DNA of 64,000 bases from Tolypothrix sp. PCC 7712 (GTDB taxonomy: Bacteria; Cyanobacteriota; Cyanobacteriia; Cyanobacteriales; Nostocaceae), in contig NZ_CP063785.1 in NCBI RefSeq assembly GCF_025860405.1, forward strand, positions 5,271,390-5,335,389, read 5' to 3'. Positions 1 to 9,932 of this stretch are shown here, one piece after another (positions within the stretch are counted from its first letter, which is position 1; every line of letters starts with the position of its first letter). Under the pieces are notes generated by a model that saw nothing but the letters and a program-made list of their open reading frames with translations, ran no database searches and was not told the origin of the DNA. Position numbers and translations under genes: made by a program.

Positions 1-195
1 TTCGATCCTAATCTGCATGAAGCCGTAATGCGCGAACCTACGGATGAACATCCAGAAGGAACAGTGTTAGAAGAGTTAGTACGCGGATATTACTTGGGTG
101 AACGCGTACTGCGCCATGCAATGGTCAAGGTGGCGGCTCCCAAGGAAGATACATTACCTGCACAAGATAATCAGTCGAGTTCTGACAACTCTTAA
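1..195 (+). CDS. grpE: GrpE nucleotide exchange factor, C-terminal end (partial)
   Basis: Frame 1 is open from the window edge to a TAA at 193-195 and gives 64 residues. The segment with FDPNLHEAV, EHPEGTVLEEL and GYYLGERVLRHAMVKV is the conserved C-terminal beta domain of GrpE, which contacts the DnaK nucleotide-binding domain and promotes ADP release. The last ~15 residues are a polar Ser/Asp/Gln-rich tail. The start lies outside the window. dnaK and dnaJ follow on the same strand, the usual cyanobacterial heat-shock gene order. Confidence 0.93.
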   Translation, partial: FDPNLHEAVMREPTDEHPEGTVLEELVRGYYLGERVLRHAMVKVAAPKEDTLPAQDNQSSSDNS

Positions 196-527
196 TCTGT
201 AGTTGCTCGCCTCACTGACCAAAAGTGCCTTGGTTGTTGCAAGGGCGAGCATCACAGATCCTAATCAAAGTAGGTCTGTTGACGGTTAGCCGAAGTTTAG
301 CAAGCCGTTATTTAGTGGTAGCTCTCACACAAGGTGCGGCTCTGTGAAAAGAAGCCGCCCCAAAGTCAAAGTAACCCCTCACCGATCCAATGCTGTAACT
401 TCTTGCTTACCCCCAGTCACCTGATTTTCTTAGGCGGTTTCGTGAGTGTTAGCCTGTAGCAAAAAAATAACATAAGATAGTCCGCAAAGCCTCACGGCAG
501 CATAAGTACGTAAATATACTGGATAGT
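196..527. other. grpE-dnaK spacer
   Basis: This 332-bp spacer has no plausible gene. I looked for a CIRCE element (TTAGCACTC-N9-GAGTGCTAA) and saw only an isolated GAGTGTTAGC-like half near 444-453, so HrcA control is not supported. No convincing terminator or tRNA was seen. Confidence 0.5.
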
Positions 528-2486
528 ATGGGAAAAGTTATTGGGATCGATTTAGGTACTACGAACAGTTGCGTTGCAGTTTTAGAAGGCGGTCAACCGG
601 TGGTGATCGCTAATTCCGAGGGTGGACGCACTACTCCTAGTATTGTGGGATTTGGTAAGGGGGGCGATCGCTTGGTTGGACAGCTGGCTAAACGACAAGC
701 CGTTACAAATGCCGAAAACACAGTATTTAGTATTAAAAGATTTATTGGTCGTCGCTGGGAAGAAACCTCAGCAGAACGCGAGCGATCGCCTTATCAATGT
801 GTGAAAGGGCGCGATGATACTGTTGATGTGCAAATTCGTGGACGGAACTATACACCGCAAGAAATTTCTGCCATGATTCTGCAGAAGCTCAAACAAGATG
901 CAGAAAATTTCTTAGGTGAAACTGTTACTCAGGCAGTAATTACCGTACCAGCATACTTCACAGATGCCCAAAGACAAGCGACCAAAGACGCAGGTACAAT
1001 TGCTGGGTTAGAAGTTCTCCGGATCATTAATGAACCCACCTCTGCTGCACTAGCCTTTGGTTTAGATAAGCACAACGAAGAACAGTTAATTTTAGTCTTT
1101 GACTTGGGAGGCGGTACTTTTGATGTATCGATCCTGCAACTGGGAGATGGAGTTTTTGAAGTCAAAGCCACCAATGGGAATAATCAATTGGGTGGTGATG
1201 ACTTTGATGACTGCGTGATTCGCTGGATTATCGAACGTTTCCAGCAACAAGAAAGCATTGACCTTACTCAAGACAAGATGGCGCTGCAACGCCTCAGAGA
1301 AGCGGCGGAAAAGGCAAAAATTGAACTTTCTAGCATGGCTAGCACCTCGATTAACTTGCCTTTTATTACTGCTGATGAAACAGGGCCAAAGCATCTAGAA
1401 CTAGAACTCAGTCGCTCGAAATTTGAAGAACTCACAGCCCATTTGATTGAAGCCACCATTGAACCGATGATTCAAGCGCTCAAGGATGCCGATCACAAAG
1501 CGCAAGATATAGATCGGATAATTTTGGTTGGTGGTTCTACTCGCATTCCGGCTGTCCAAAACGCCCTCATCAAGTTTTTCAATGGTAAAACACCTGATCG
1601 CTCTATTAACCCTGATGAAGCAGTTGCCTTAGGTGCGGCTGTGCAAGCGGGTGTGATTGGTGGAGAAGTCGATAATCTCCTGCTATTGGATGTAATTCCC
1701 CTGTCTTTAGGAATTGAAACTTTAGGAGAAGTTTTTACCAAAATTATTGAACGTAATACGACAATTCCTACTAGCAGATCCCAGGTGTTTTCCACCGCAG
1801 TGGATGGGCAAACTTCAGTAGAAATTCATGTCCTACAAGGTGAACGTGCAATGGCGCGGGATAACAAAAGTCTTGGTAAGTTCCTGTTAGCAGGAATTCC
1901 CCCAGCCCCCCGAGGTGTGCCACAAATTGAAGTATCTTTTGAAATCGATGTCAATGGCATTCTGAAGGTTGCTGCTCAAGACAAAGGTACTGGTAGAGAA
2001 CAAAGTATTCGCATTACCAATACAGGTGGCTTGAGTACCCAAGAAGTAGAGAAAATGAGGCAAGCAGCTGAAGCTTTTGCTGAAGAAGATAAACGGCGTA
2101 AAGAACTGGTAGAACTTAAAAATCAAGCCGAGAATCTATTCTTCAGTTACGATTCGACTCTCAGAGATAATAGCGACTTAATTGGCGAAGATATGAAAGT
2201 TTTGGCCCATGAAAAAGTCAATCAACTGCAAGCTGCAATGACTAACCCGAGTATTTCCATACAGGAATTTCAGCAGTGTTTAGATGACTTCCAAAAAACT
2301 TTATTTGCCATTGGTGCTAATGTCTACAACCGTGCTAATAACCAACTTGAAGAGGGGCAAGAAGTCTCCGAAGAATTGTTTACTTCACAACCAGAGCAAC
2401 CAATTAGTGGCACACTAATACCAGAATTTAACTTTGATTTTGATGACGAAAACACTGCACAGGCTGATTACGAGGCGATAGATTAG
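528..2486 (+). CDS. dnaK: Hsp70 chaperone DnaK (DnaK2-like)
   Basis: 652 residues. The protein is an ATP-dependent chaperone that binds unfolded polypeptides with DnaJ and GrpE in the cytoplasm. The nucleotide-binding domain (about 1-385) carries the phosphate-1 motif GIDLGTTNSCVAV, the phosphate-2 motif VFDLGGGTFDVSIL and the adenosine motif ILVGGSTRIPAVQ. The substrate-binding domain follows (about 390-510), then a helical lid and a short acidic tail. Cyanobacteria carry several dnaK paralogues; from memory, the N-terminal sequence and the place between grpE and dnaJ fit the essential DnaK2 type, which is inference. The ATG start gives the canonical MGKVIGIDLG. Confidence 0.96.
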   Translation: MGKVIGIDLGTTNSCVAVLEGGQPVVIANSEGGRTTPSIVGFGKGGDRLVGQLAKRQAVTNAENTVFSIKRFIGRRWEETSAERERSPYQCVKGRDDTVDVQIRGRNYTPQEISAMILQKLKQDAENFLGETVTQAVITVPAYFTDAQRQATKDAGTIAGLEVLRIINEPTSAALAFGLDKHNEEQLILVFDLGGGTFDVSILQLGDGVFEVKATNGNNQLGGDDFDDCVIRWIIERFQQQESIDLTQDKMALQRLREAAEKAKIELSSMASTSINLPFITADETGPKHLELELSRSKFEELTAHLIEATIEPMIQALKDADHKAQDIDRIILVGGSTRIPAVQNALIKFFNGKTPDRSINPDEAVALGAAVQAGVIGGEVDNLLLLDVIPLSLGIETLGEVFTKIIERNTTIPTSRSQVFSTAVDGQTSVEIHVLQGERAMARDNKSLGKFLLAGIPPAPRGVPQIEVSFEIDVNGILKVAAQDKGTGREQSIRITNTGGLSTQEVEKMRQAAEAFAEEDKRRKELVELKNQAENLFFSYDSTLRDNSDLIGEDMKVLAHEKVNQLQAAMTNPSISIQEFQQCLDDFQKTLFAIGANVYNRANNQLEEGQEVSEELFTSQPEQPISGTLIPEFNFDFDDENTAQADYEAID

Positions 2487-3268
2487 GGATTGGAGACTGG
2501 GCACTGGGGATTGGAGACAGGGAATTGGCAATAGAAAAAAGGCGACAGACAATTAATTACTAACTCTGAGAAATTACAGATTAACTTCTAATGCGAATTT
2601 AGCCGTGAAAGTTTGTAGTTTTGTAGATAGAAACAAAAATCAGACTAAAAGCTAACTTAGAAACTCTTATGTCTTCATAGGCGTTTTTAAATTCACATGA
2701 AGCGCAATTAAATATTGAGTATGAGAAATTGGCTATTAAGTAATGGGTATTGATATCAGCAATTAATTAAGAAAGGTATTTTCCAGTCCCTAATCCCTAG
2801 CCCCTAGTCCCTAAGACCAAATTTTGCTAGATTGTAGAAGCGAATTGCCGTGGGCTAGAAGGTGTCCCAGCACAGATACCAAAATGCAGATGGGGGGTTT
2901 TCCACACCTATTAGTGCGGGTAGCCCCTCTGGTAGATGGCGGGGTTTTTCCTATCTAGGTAGCACAATTGTAAAAGAGACAGCCTCAGGCAATGAGAAAA
3001 GAGAGCAGAAATTTGCTTTGCTCATCATTTCCATCGCTTTGATTGTCTTCCACGATCAAAGCACCTGTTGCTAAATATATGCTGGTGATTTTTGTAAAGG
3101 GGAAAAGGTAAAATCAATTATTAACAAAAATTAACTTCTACCTTTCGCCCTCTTGCTTCTACCATGCCATGTGCTAACCTGCGGGAATACCTCCTTTCAA
3201 CAAGCCAGGAAACCCGTTTACAGCATAGGCTCTTCTGCTTTCTTCCTTCTAACTTTTACCTTTGCTAT
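2487..3268. other. dnaK-dnaJ spacer with STRR-like repeats
   Basis: About 780 bp without a credible gene. Degenerate STRR tracts lie at about 2487-2525 (GGGATTGGAGACTGGG type) and 2787-2815 (CCCTAATCCCTAGCCCCTAG type). A 70-codon open frame at 2862-3074 has no family features and is not called. Confidence 0.5.
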
Positions 3269-4387
3269 ATGGCCCGCGACTATTATGAAATTCTGGGTGT
3301 CTCTCGTGACGCCGACAAAGAAGAAATCAAACAAGCCTACCGCCGCCTAGCCCGGAAGTATCACCCAGACGTGAACAAAGAACCGGGAGCAGAGGAGCGG
3401 TTTAAGGAAATTAATCATGCTTATGAAATACTTTCTGAGCCAGAAATCAGAGAACGTTATAACCGTTTTGGTGAAGCCGGAGTCTCTGGTGGATCTGCTG
3501 GCTTCCAAGATGTAAGTGAAGGCTTTGCTGATATCTTTGAAAGCATTTTCAGCGGCTTTGCTGGTGGAATGGGTGGTCAAACACAAAGAAGACGCAGTGG
3601 GCCTGTACGAGGTGATGACCTGCGCTTAGACCTGAAGTTAGATTTTAGAGAAGCGGTATTTGGCGGAGAAAAAGAAATTCGCATCTCTCATCTAGAAACC
3701 TGTGATATCTGTAGCGGTTCTGGTGCAAAACCGGGAACTCGGCCGCGGACTTGTTCGACTTGTAGCGGTTCTGGTCAAGTACGTCGTGTAACTAGAACAC
3801 CTTTTGGCAGTTTTACCCAAGTTTCAACTTGTCCTACCTGTAATGGTACGGGGATGGTGATTGAAGATAAATGTGAAGCTTGTGATGGTAAGGGTACAAA
3901 TCAAATCACCAAAAAACTCAAAATTACCATTCCCGCTGGTGTGGATAATGGTACGCGCTTGCGAATCTCTCAAGAAGGAGATGCAGGACAAAGAGGAGGC
4001 CCCCCAGGAGATTTATACGTCTACTTATTCGTGAATGAAGACGAAGAATTTCATCGGGATGGCATTAACATTCTTTCGGAAATTAAAGTTAGTTACCTGC
4101 AAGCAATTTTAGGCTGCCGTTTAGAAGTAGATACGGTAGATGGGCCAGTGGAATTAATCATCCCCCCTGGAACCCAGCCGAATACAGTGATGAAGTTAGA
4201 AAATCGTGGTGTCCCACGCTTGGGTAATCCTGTGAGCCGGGGTGACCATCTGCTGACGGTACTAATTGATATTCCTACCAAGGTAACCCCAGAGGAGAGA
4301 GAATTGTTAGAGAAGCTCGCTAAAATTAAGGGAGACCGCACTGGTAAAGGTGGTCTAGAAGGATTCTTGGGTAATCTGTTTAAGTAA
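3269..4387 (+). CDS. dnaJ: Molecular chaperone DnaJ
   Basis: 372 residues from ATG 3269, giving MARDYYEILGVSRDAD, the canonical J-domain start. The frame is open 35 codons further upstream to 3164, but that extension is not DnaJ-like and would make the protein too long. Domains in order: J domain (about 1-70) with the HPD motif in KYHPDVN, a Gly/Phe-rich region (about 75-115), and a zinc-finger domain with four CxxCxGxG repeats (CDICSGSG, CSTCSGSG, CPTCNGTG, CEACDGKG). C-terminal substrate-binding beta domains follow. It stimulates the DnaK ATPase and delivers substrates. Its stop overlaps the next start (TAATG), so translation is probably coupled to the TusA-like gene. Confidence 0.95.
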   Translation: MARDYYEILGVSRDADKEEIKQAYRRLARKYHPDVNKEPGAEERFKEINHAYEILSEPEIRERYNRFGEAGVSGGSAGFQDVSEGFADIFESIFSGFAGGMGGQTQRRRSGPVRGDDLRLDLKLDFREAVFGGEKEIRISHLETCDICSGSGAKPGTRPRTCSTCSGSGQVRRVTRTPFGSFTQVSTCPTCNGTGMVIEDKCEACDGKGTNQITKKLKITIPAGVDNGTRLRISQEGDAGQRGGPPGDLYVYLFVNEDEEFHRDGINILSEIKVSYLQAILGCRLEVDTVDGPVELIIPPGTQPNTVMKLENRGVPRLGNPVSRGDHLLTVLIDIPTKVTPEERELLEKLAKIKGDRTGKGGLEGFLGNLFK

Positions 4388-4644
4388 TGCAGCTATCTTC
4401 TCTCTCATCTCCTGATGCTCAACTTGATTTACGCGGGACTCCTTGCCCGATAAATTTTGTGCGGACAAAATTACGTCTAGAAAAAATGCCACCAGGGAGT
4501 TTGCTAGAAGTTTGGCTAGACCCTGGGGAGCCAATTGAGCAAGTTCCTGATAGCTTGGTAATGGCAGGCTATCAGGTAGAACAAATTGCAGATTGCGCTG
4601 GTTATTTTTCCTTGTTAGTACGCCGTCCTGCGATCGCCCAATGA
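4387..4644 (+). CDS. TusA/SirA-family sulfurtransferase-like protein
   Basis: 85 residues with the family fold and the diagnostic Cys-Pro motif in DLRGTPCPINFVRTKL (Cys near residue 20), where TusA proteins carry the persulfide used for tRNA thiolation or sulfur relay. The ATG overlaps the dnaJ stop (TAATG) and its own TGA overlaps the rsgA start (ATGA), so the three genes look like one translational unit. The motif supports the family; which sulfur pathway it serves in cyanobacteria is not shown here. Confidence 0.87.
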   Translation: MQLSSLSSPDAQLDLRGTPCPINFVRTKLRLEKMPPGSLLEVWLDPGEPIEQVPDSLVMAGYQVEQIADCAGYFSLLVRRPAIAQ

Positions 4645-5741
4645 CAGGAGAAGTTAATTTTGCTACTGGACAGTTACTCGGTACGGTTCTAGCTGTACAG
4701 GCAAATTTTTATCAAGTACAGCTGGATTTAGGGGACAAGGAGGAAAAATCAGATGAAAATTTCAGTGCCTCCCCCTATCCCTCCATGCTGCTCTGTACCC
4801 GCAGAACACGCTTGAAAAAAATTGGGCAACAGGTAATGGTAGGCGATCGCGTCGTTATTGAAGAACCCGATTGGGCTGGGGGACGTGGGGCGATCGCTGA
4901 TGTTTTACCTCGTCAAACTGAGTTAGACCGTCCACCAATTGCTAATGCCAACCAACTTTTGCTGGTATTTGCTGTTGCCGATCCGCCTTTGGAACCCTAT
5001 CAGTTAAGTCGCTTTTTGGTGAAAGGGGAATCTACTAATCTAGATGTGCTGTTATGCCTGAACAAAAGTGATTTAGTTTCACCACAGATGCAACAGGAGA
5101 TTAGCGATCGCCTGGTTGGGTGGGGATATCAGCCAATATTTATTAGTGTAAAAAATGGTATAAATATTGGCTATTTATCTGAATATTTAAATAATAAAAT
5201 TACTGTAATTGCTGGCCCATCGGGAGTTGGTAAATCAAGTTTAATTAATTTACTAGTGCCCAATGTTAATTTGCGTGTCGGTGAAGTTTCGGGTAAATTA
5301 GCTCGTGGTCGCCACACTACCCGCCACGTAGAGTTATTTGAATTGCCCACTCAAGGATTACTGGCTGATACTCCCGGTTTTAACCAACCTGACCTTGATT
5401 GTACTCCCGAAGAATTAGTTCATTACTTCCCCGAAGCCAGAGCGAGGTTAGCTACAGGTAGCTGTCGGTTTAGTGATTGTTTGCATCGAGAAGAACCTGA
5501 TTGCGCCGTGCGGGGAGATTGGGAACGCTATCCACATTATTTGGAATTTTTGTCTGATGCGATCGCCTATCAAACTCAGCGTCAACAACAAGCAGATCCT
5601 GAATCAACACTGAAGTTGAAAACTAAAGGCAAAGGTCAGGCTCAATACGAACCAAAATTAGAGAGTAAAAAATATCGTCGTGTGGCTCGTAAGACACAAC
5701 TGCAAGCGTTACAGGATTTATACCAAGACAGTGAAGAATGA
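4641..5741 (+). CDS. rsgA: Ribosome small subunit-dependent GTPase A
   Basis: 366 residues from ATG 4641, which overlaps the TGA of the TusA-like gene. An in-frame start at 4593 would add 16 hydrophobic residues that are a shadow of that upstream gene. RsgA is a circularly permuted GTPase that assists 30S maturation. Visible parts are an N-terminal OB-fold (about 10-90), the G4 motif NKSD, the P-loop GPSGVGKSS after it (the order that marks the permutation), the G3 motif DTPG, and a C-terminal zinc knuckle in CRFSDCLHREEPDC. The tail is basic. Coupling to dnaJ and tusA-like suggests co-expression with proteostasis genes. Confidence 0.94.
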   Translation: MTGEVNFATGQLLGTVLAVQANFYQVQLDLGDKEEKSDENFSASPYPSMLLCTRRTRLKKIGQQVMVGDRVVIEEPDWAGGRGAIADVLPRQTELDRPPIANANQLLLVFAVADPPLEPYQLSRFLVKGESTNLDVLLCLNKSDLVSPQMQQEISDRLVGWGYQPIFISVKNGINIGYLSEYLNNKITVIAGPSGVGKSSLINLLVPNVNLRVGEVSGKLARGRHTTRHVELFELPTQGLLADTPGFNQPDLDCTPEELVHYFPEARARLATGSCRFSDCLHREEPDCAVRGDWERYPHYLEFLSDAIAYQTQRQQQADPESTLKLKTKGKGQAQYEPKLESKKYRRVARKTQLQALQDLYQDSEE

Positions 5742-6412
5742 AGCGCCTAAACGCGCAATACCTTGCCTATAAAGGCTTTAGCATATTTTAATGACGGTCA
5801 TATTAACATGAGAAAACCTACAAAGTAAAGACTTTGTAGGCAAGATTTACATTATAGGATAGCTTTATCGTAACACTTGCCTAATGCAACTACTTGCTTG
5901 ATAGGAAAATTATACGAACTTGATCTAATCGATAAACTTTTTAAATTAATGCGTAAATAGCTTTAAAGCTATACAGTTTTATTTTAATTGTCAATTCTCA
6001 TCAAACCATAAAATTTATTTATTAATTGTCAAACTAAAGTCTTACAGGTGATAAAACATATCAGTATTTGGCGCTAAGAGAGTCTGGCATCTTGAAGACT
6101 CAATATGCTTTGATGCAGGCAATATTTAATATGTATTTAGTAGTTTGACCTGAGGGCTAGAACTTGTAATTCTCAGTGAGAATTGTTCATTCCACATTAT
6201 TAGGATTTGGCGGAATGAGACAGGAACCGAACAGTCTCTCGCCACTACACAACATAATTTGTGGTAGAGATAGCGATTATTTTGTTGTGCAACGATATTT
6301 TCTAGAGAAAAAATCATTAATTAATGTCACAACTCCAATAAAGTCTTAAAATATTGTTAATTTCTGCTAAACCCCTCGACCTTCAATTTCCACGTACCAC
6401 CCCAGAATAATT
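5742..6412. other. rsgA-GH57 spacer
   Basis: A 671-bp AT-rich spacer. The only clear structure is a perfect hairpin at 5817-5840. A 63-codon reverse frame at 6126-6317 has no family features and is not called. A promoter for the GH57 gene presumably lies here, but no motif could be assigned. Confidence 0.5.
5817..5840. terminator. Perfect hairpin downstream of rsgA
   Basis: CCTACAAAGT - AAAG - ACTTTGTAGG forms a perfect 10-bp stem with a 4-nt loop 75 bp after the rsgA stop. No run of T follows on the plus strand, so it may be an mRNA 3'-end stabiliser or a weak terminator rather than a classical intrinsic terminator. Confidence 0.5.
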
Positions 6413-8002
6413 ATGGCTATAGGCTACGTCGCGCTTGTTCTCCACGCACATCTACCCTTCGTTCGTCACCCAGAAAGTGATTATGTGTTGGAGGAAGAAT
6501 GGCTATATGAAGCCATTACTGAAACTTATATTCCCTTATTGAAAGTATTTGAAGGACTAAAGCGAGACGGTATCGACTTTAAAATCACGATGAGCATGAC
6601 ACCACCTTTGGTATCAATGCTCCGCGATCCCTTGTTACAAGAACGTTATGATGCACACTTAGCCCAACTAGAAGAACTGATCGAACTAGAAGCGGAGCGT
6701 AATATTCATAATGGACATTTGAAGTATTTAGCAGAACATTACGCTACTGAGTTTAATGAAGCGCGTCAGATATGGGAACGCTATAAGGGTGATTTGGTAA
6801 CTGCTTTTAAGGAGTACCAAGATACAAATAACCTGGAAATTATTACTTGTGGTGCTACCCACGGCTATTTCCCACTTATGAAAATGTATCCACAGGCTGT
6901 GTGGGCACAAATTCAAGTAGCTTGTGAACACTATGAGGAAACCTTTGGTAAACCACCAAGAGGCATTTGGTTGCCTGAGTGTGCTTACTATGAAGGTGTC
7001 GAACGGATGCTGGCAGATGCAGGGTTGCGCTACTTCCTCACCGATGGTCATGGTATTCTTTATGCCCGTCCCCGCCCTCGGTTTGGCACCTATGCCCCCA
7101 TCTTTACCGAAACTGGTGTGGCTGCTTTTGGACGCGATCACGAATCTTCTCAACAGGTATGGTCTTCTGAGGTGGGCTATCCTGGTGCAGCAGAATACCG
7201 CGAGTTTTACAAAGATTTGGGCTGGGAAGCAGAATATGAGTATATTAAGCCCTACATCATGCCCAACGGACAGAGGAAAAATACGGGCATCAAGTATCAC
7301 AAAATTACTGGACGTGGGTTAGGTCTTTCCGATAAAGCCCTTTATGACCCCTACTGGGCGAGAGAAAAAGCAGCAGAACATGCCGCTAACTTTATGTATA
7401 ATCGGGAACGGCAAGCTGAACATTTACATGGGATCATGCAGCGTCCGCCGATTATTGTTTCGCCCTATGATGCAGAGTTATTTGGACATTGGTGGTATGA
7501 AGGCCCCTGGTTTATTGATTACTTGTTCCGTAAATCATGGTATGACCAAAAAACCTATGCCATGACGCACTTAGCAGATTATTTACGCGAACAGCCGACT
7601 CAACAAGTTTGTCGTCCTTCACAGTCGAGTTGGGGTTACAAAGGATTCCATGAATATTGGTTAAATGATACCAATGCATGGATTTATCCCCATTTGCACA
7701 AAGCGGCGGAACGGATGATTGAAATTTCGCACTTGGAACCAGAAGATGAATTGCAGTGGAAAGCTTTAAACCAAGCAGCGCGGGAATTATTATTAGCACA
7801 ATCTTCCGACTGGGCATTTATCATGCGGACAGGAACAATGGTTCCTTATGCGGTGAGAAGAACGCGATCGCACTTGATGCGCTTCAATAAAATTTACGAT
7901 GATGTAAAAATTGGCAAAGTTGATAGCGGTTGGTTAGAAAAAGTCGAATTGATGGATAATATCTTTCCGAGTATCAACTATCGCGTTTATCGTCCGTTGT
8001 AA
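6413..8002 (+). CDS. Glycoside hydrolase family 57, 1,4-alpha-glucan branching enzyme type
   Basis: 529 residues. GH57 enzymes act on alpha-glucans; this size with a DUF1957-type C-terminal part fits the branching subgroup. Conserved GH57 blocks are the N-terminal HAHLPFVRHPE, WLPECAY near residue 187 (the Glu is the family nucleophile), FLTDGHG, and SPYDAELFGHWWYEG near 350 (the Asp is the family acid/base). A helical C-terminal domain includes SSWGYKGFHEYWLN. No signal peptide is visible, so it probably acts on glycogen in the cytoplasm. The exact reaction is inferred from family resemblance. Confidence 0.88.
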   Translation: MAIGYVALVLHAHLPFVRHPESDYVLEEEWLYEAITETYIPLLKVFEGLKRDGIDFKITMSMTPPLVSMLRDPLLQERYDAHLAQLEELIELEAERNIHNGHLKYLAEHYATEFNEARQIWERYKGDLVTAFKEYQDTNNLEIITCGATHGYFPLMKMYPQAVWAQIQVACEHYEETFGKPPRGIWLPECAYYEGVERMLADAGLRYFLTDGHGILYARPRPRFGTYAPIFTETGVAAFGRDHESSQQVWSSEVGYPGAAEYREFYKDLGWEAEYEYIKPYIMPNGQRKNTGIKYHKITGRGLGLSDKALYDPYWAREKAAEHAANFMYNRERQAEHLHGIMQRPPIIVSPYDAELFGHWWYEGPWFIDYLFRKSWYDQKTYAMTHLADYLREQPTQQVCRPSQSSWGYKGFHEYWLNDTNAWIYPHLHKAAERMIEISHLEPEDELQWKALNQAARELLLAQSSDWAFIMRTGTMVPYAVRRTRSHLMRFNKIYDDVKIGKVDSGWLEKVELMDNIFPSINYRVYRPL

Positions 8003-8009
8003 TTAGGGA

Positions 8010-8052
8010 TTGGGGATTGGGGACTGGGGACTGGGGACTGGGGACTGGGAAT
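8010..8052. repeat. STRR array, GGGGACT heptamer
   Basis: Tandem GGGATTGG/GGGGACT units follow directly after the GH57 stop. This is a short tandemly repeated repetitive (STRR) sequence of the kind common in Nostocales spacers. Confidence 0.85.
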
Positions 8053-8181
8053 TTTATTCTGAACGGGTGGTGAGCCGCCCGTTAGATGTTTCCAAATAAA
8101 TATATATAAAATTAGGGTGGGCATTGCCTATCCTAATTTTTTTTGGTGAAGTGTTCGAGCGATCGCTGTAATTTTCTCAAT

Positions 8182-8300
8182 TACCCATTACCCATTACTC
8201 ATTACTCATTACTCATTACTCATTACTCATTACTCATTACTCATTACTCATTACTCATTACTCATTACTCATTACTCATTACTCATTACCCATTCCCCAT
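8182..8300. repeat. STRR array, ATTACTC heptamer (about 14 units)
   Basis: A long uninterrupted run of the 7-mer ATTACTC, flanked by ATTACCC and ATTCCCC variants, lies between the GH57 and NDH-2 genes. The 7-nt period without spacers rules out a CRISPR array. The 64-codon frame across it (8143-8337) is an artefact of the repeat. Confidence 0.95.
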
Positions 8301-8453
8301 TCCCTCCTTATCTGAAAAATTGCTGAGAAAATCGTGAAAACTAAATCGGAAATTCCATTAAATTTCTCAGCCAAGCTTTAGGTGTTCATAACTTAAGGGT
8401 TGCTACGTACCGTGATACTGAAAGCAGTTCACAAGGCAGCAACTCATAAACTT

Positions 8454-9869
8454 ATGCAGCAAGCGTCTCAAGCTACAGTCATCTTGGGTGGTGGCTTCGC
8501 TGGATTGTTTACAGCTTTACACCTTAGCCAGCGAAAATATACACATCAGGTAATTTTAATTGAACAGCGCGATCGCTTCAGTTTTAAACCGTTGTTGTAT
8601 GAACTACTCAGCGGTGAACTGCATAGCGCCCAAGTTTACCCTCGCTACAAAGAACTGCTAGCAAGTAGTAGTGTCACTTTTGTGCAAGATACGGTGAAAT
8701 CAATTGATTTAGAGCAAAGCCGAGTAACTCTAACATCAAGTAGGATTTTTAACTACAGAAACTTAGTATTAGCACTTGGTAGCAAAACAACCTACTTTAA
8801 TACTCCCGGTGCGGCAGAATATGCCATGCCTTTTACATCGGGAGAACAGGCGATCGCACTGAGAAAACACTTACGTCACCGTCTACATCAAGCAATTCAA
8901 ACTTCAGATCCAGCACGGCGGCGGCTACTGCTGACTGTTGCTATTATCGGGGCGGGGCCTGCTGGTATTGAATTAGCTTGTACATTAGCAGATTTGTTGC
9001 CTATTTGGTACGACGAATTAGGCGGTGATGCGGCGGAAATTCGGGTGGTGTTAATTAACCGCAGTAAAGAAATTCTCAAAGGGGATGTAAATAGCCATTT
9101 GCGTTGTACAGCTCAACGTGCGCTGAAAGGGCGTATAATTCCCGTCGATTTTCTCTTTGATGCAGCTGTCAGCAAAATTCAAGCTGACAGTGTTGAGTAT
9201 CAACAAAATAATAAAACGCAGATTTTGCAAGTGGGAACCATCGCTTGGACGGCGGGAACAACAGCTAATCCCTTGTTGATGAATTTACCAGTTGCAAATA
9301 ATCGCGGGCGATTGCTGGTGACACCGACATTGCAACTTCCAGATTTTCCCGAAGTATTTGCCGCCGGAGACTGTGCTGCAGATAGCGATCAGCCTCAACC
9401 ACCAACTGCACAAGTAGCTTATCAACAAGGAATTGCGATCGCGCAAAATATCCAGCATCAGCGCGAAGGAAAATCGCCTATTCCTGTAGAAATCAAGATG
9501 CGCGGGACTTTGATGAAACTGGGACTCAATGAAGGTGTGGCGAACTTGTTCAATAAAGTTCAAATTCCAGGACAACCCGGCCATCTAATTCGGGAAGCCA
9601 CATACTTACAACTATTACCAAACGCTGCTCATAATCGCAAAATTACAACTGAGTGGCTTACCGATGAATTATTCCAGCGTCATCGTCCTGCTTCTTATAT
9701 GCAACTAGGGCAAACGCCTTGGTTATCTGGGGTTGCAACCTTAGCTGCGGGAGTAATTTTCGCTACTCCCTTAGTATGGCGCGCTGCTCAACCTATGCAA
9801 TTTCAGCAAAATCTGCATTGGACAGGGGTACCAACTCTACTCAATCAACTTGCACCCCCTCCTCAATAA
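8454..9869 (+). CDS. Type II NAD(P)H dehydrogenase (NDH-2)
   Basis: 471 residues from ATG 8454; a TTG at 8400 in the same frame would add 18 unlike residues. NDH-2 enzymes are single-subunit flavoproteins that pass electrons from NAD(P)H to quinone without pumping protons. The first dinucleotide fold is VILGGGFAGLFTALHL at the N-terminus (FAD) and the second is IIGAGPAGIELA near residue 165 (NADH). The FAD-closing motif VFAAGDCA lies near 305. The C-terminus holds a hydrophobic stretch (WLSGVATLAAGVIFATPLVW) that could anchor it to the membrane. A DoxX-like membrane protein follows after 63 bp. Confidence 0.88.
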   Translation: MQQASQATVILGGGFAGLFTALHLSQRKYTHQVILIEQRDRFSFKPLLYELLSGELHSAQVYPRYKELLASSSVTFVQDTVKSIDLEQSRVTLTSSRIFNYRNLVLALGSKTTYFNTPGAAEYAMPFTSGEQAIALRKHLRHRLHQAIQTSDPARRRLLLTVAIIGAGPAGIELACTLADLLPIWYDELGGDAAEIRVVLINRSKEILKGDVNSHLRCTAQRALKGRIIPVDFLFDAAVSKIQADSVEYQQNNKTQILQVGTIAWTAGTTANPLLMNLPVANNRGRLLVTPTLQLPDFPEVFAAGDCAADSDQPQPPTAQVAYQQGIAIAQNIQHQREGKSPIPVEIKMRGTLMKLGLNEGVANLFNKVQIPGQPGHLIREATYLQLLPNAAHNRKITTEWLTDELFQRHRPASYMQLGQTPWLSGVATLAAGVIFATPLVWRAAQPMQFQQNLHWTGVPTLLNQLAPPPQ

Positions 9870-9932
9870 GCTTTGCTCTCAGCCTTCTTTTCTGCGTGAA
9901 ATCAACTTTATTTTATCTTCAGGAGTACATCA

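Noticed and set aside
436..460. CIRCE operator upstream of dnaK
   Set aside because: Only one poorly matching half-site (GAGTGTTAGC) is present.
2862..3074. 70-codon frame in the dnaK-dnaJ spacer
   Set aside because: No ribosome-binding site, no family resemblance and unusual composition.
3164..3268. Longer DnaJ N-terminus from the ATG at 3164
   Set aside because: The 35 extra residues are not DnaJ-like; the conserved J domain begins at 3269.
6728..7300. 190-codon reverse open frame inside the GH57 gene
   Set aside because: It is fully antisense to a strongly conserved enzyme gene and its translation matches no family pattern.
8182..8300. CRISPR-like array of ATTACTC units
   Set aside because: The period is 7 nt with no unique spacers, so it is an STRR. 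The same applies to 24165-24250.
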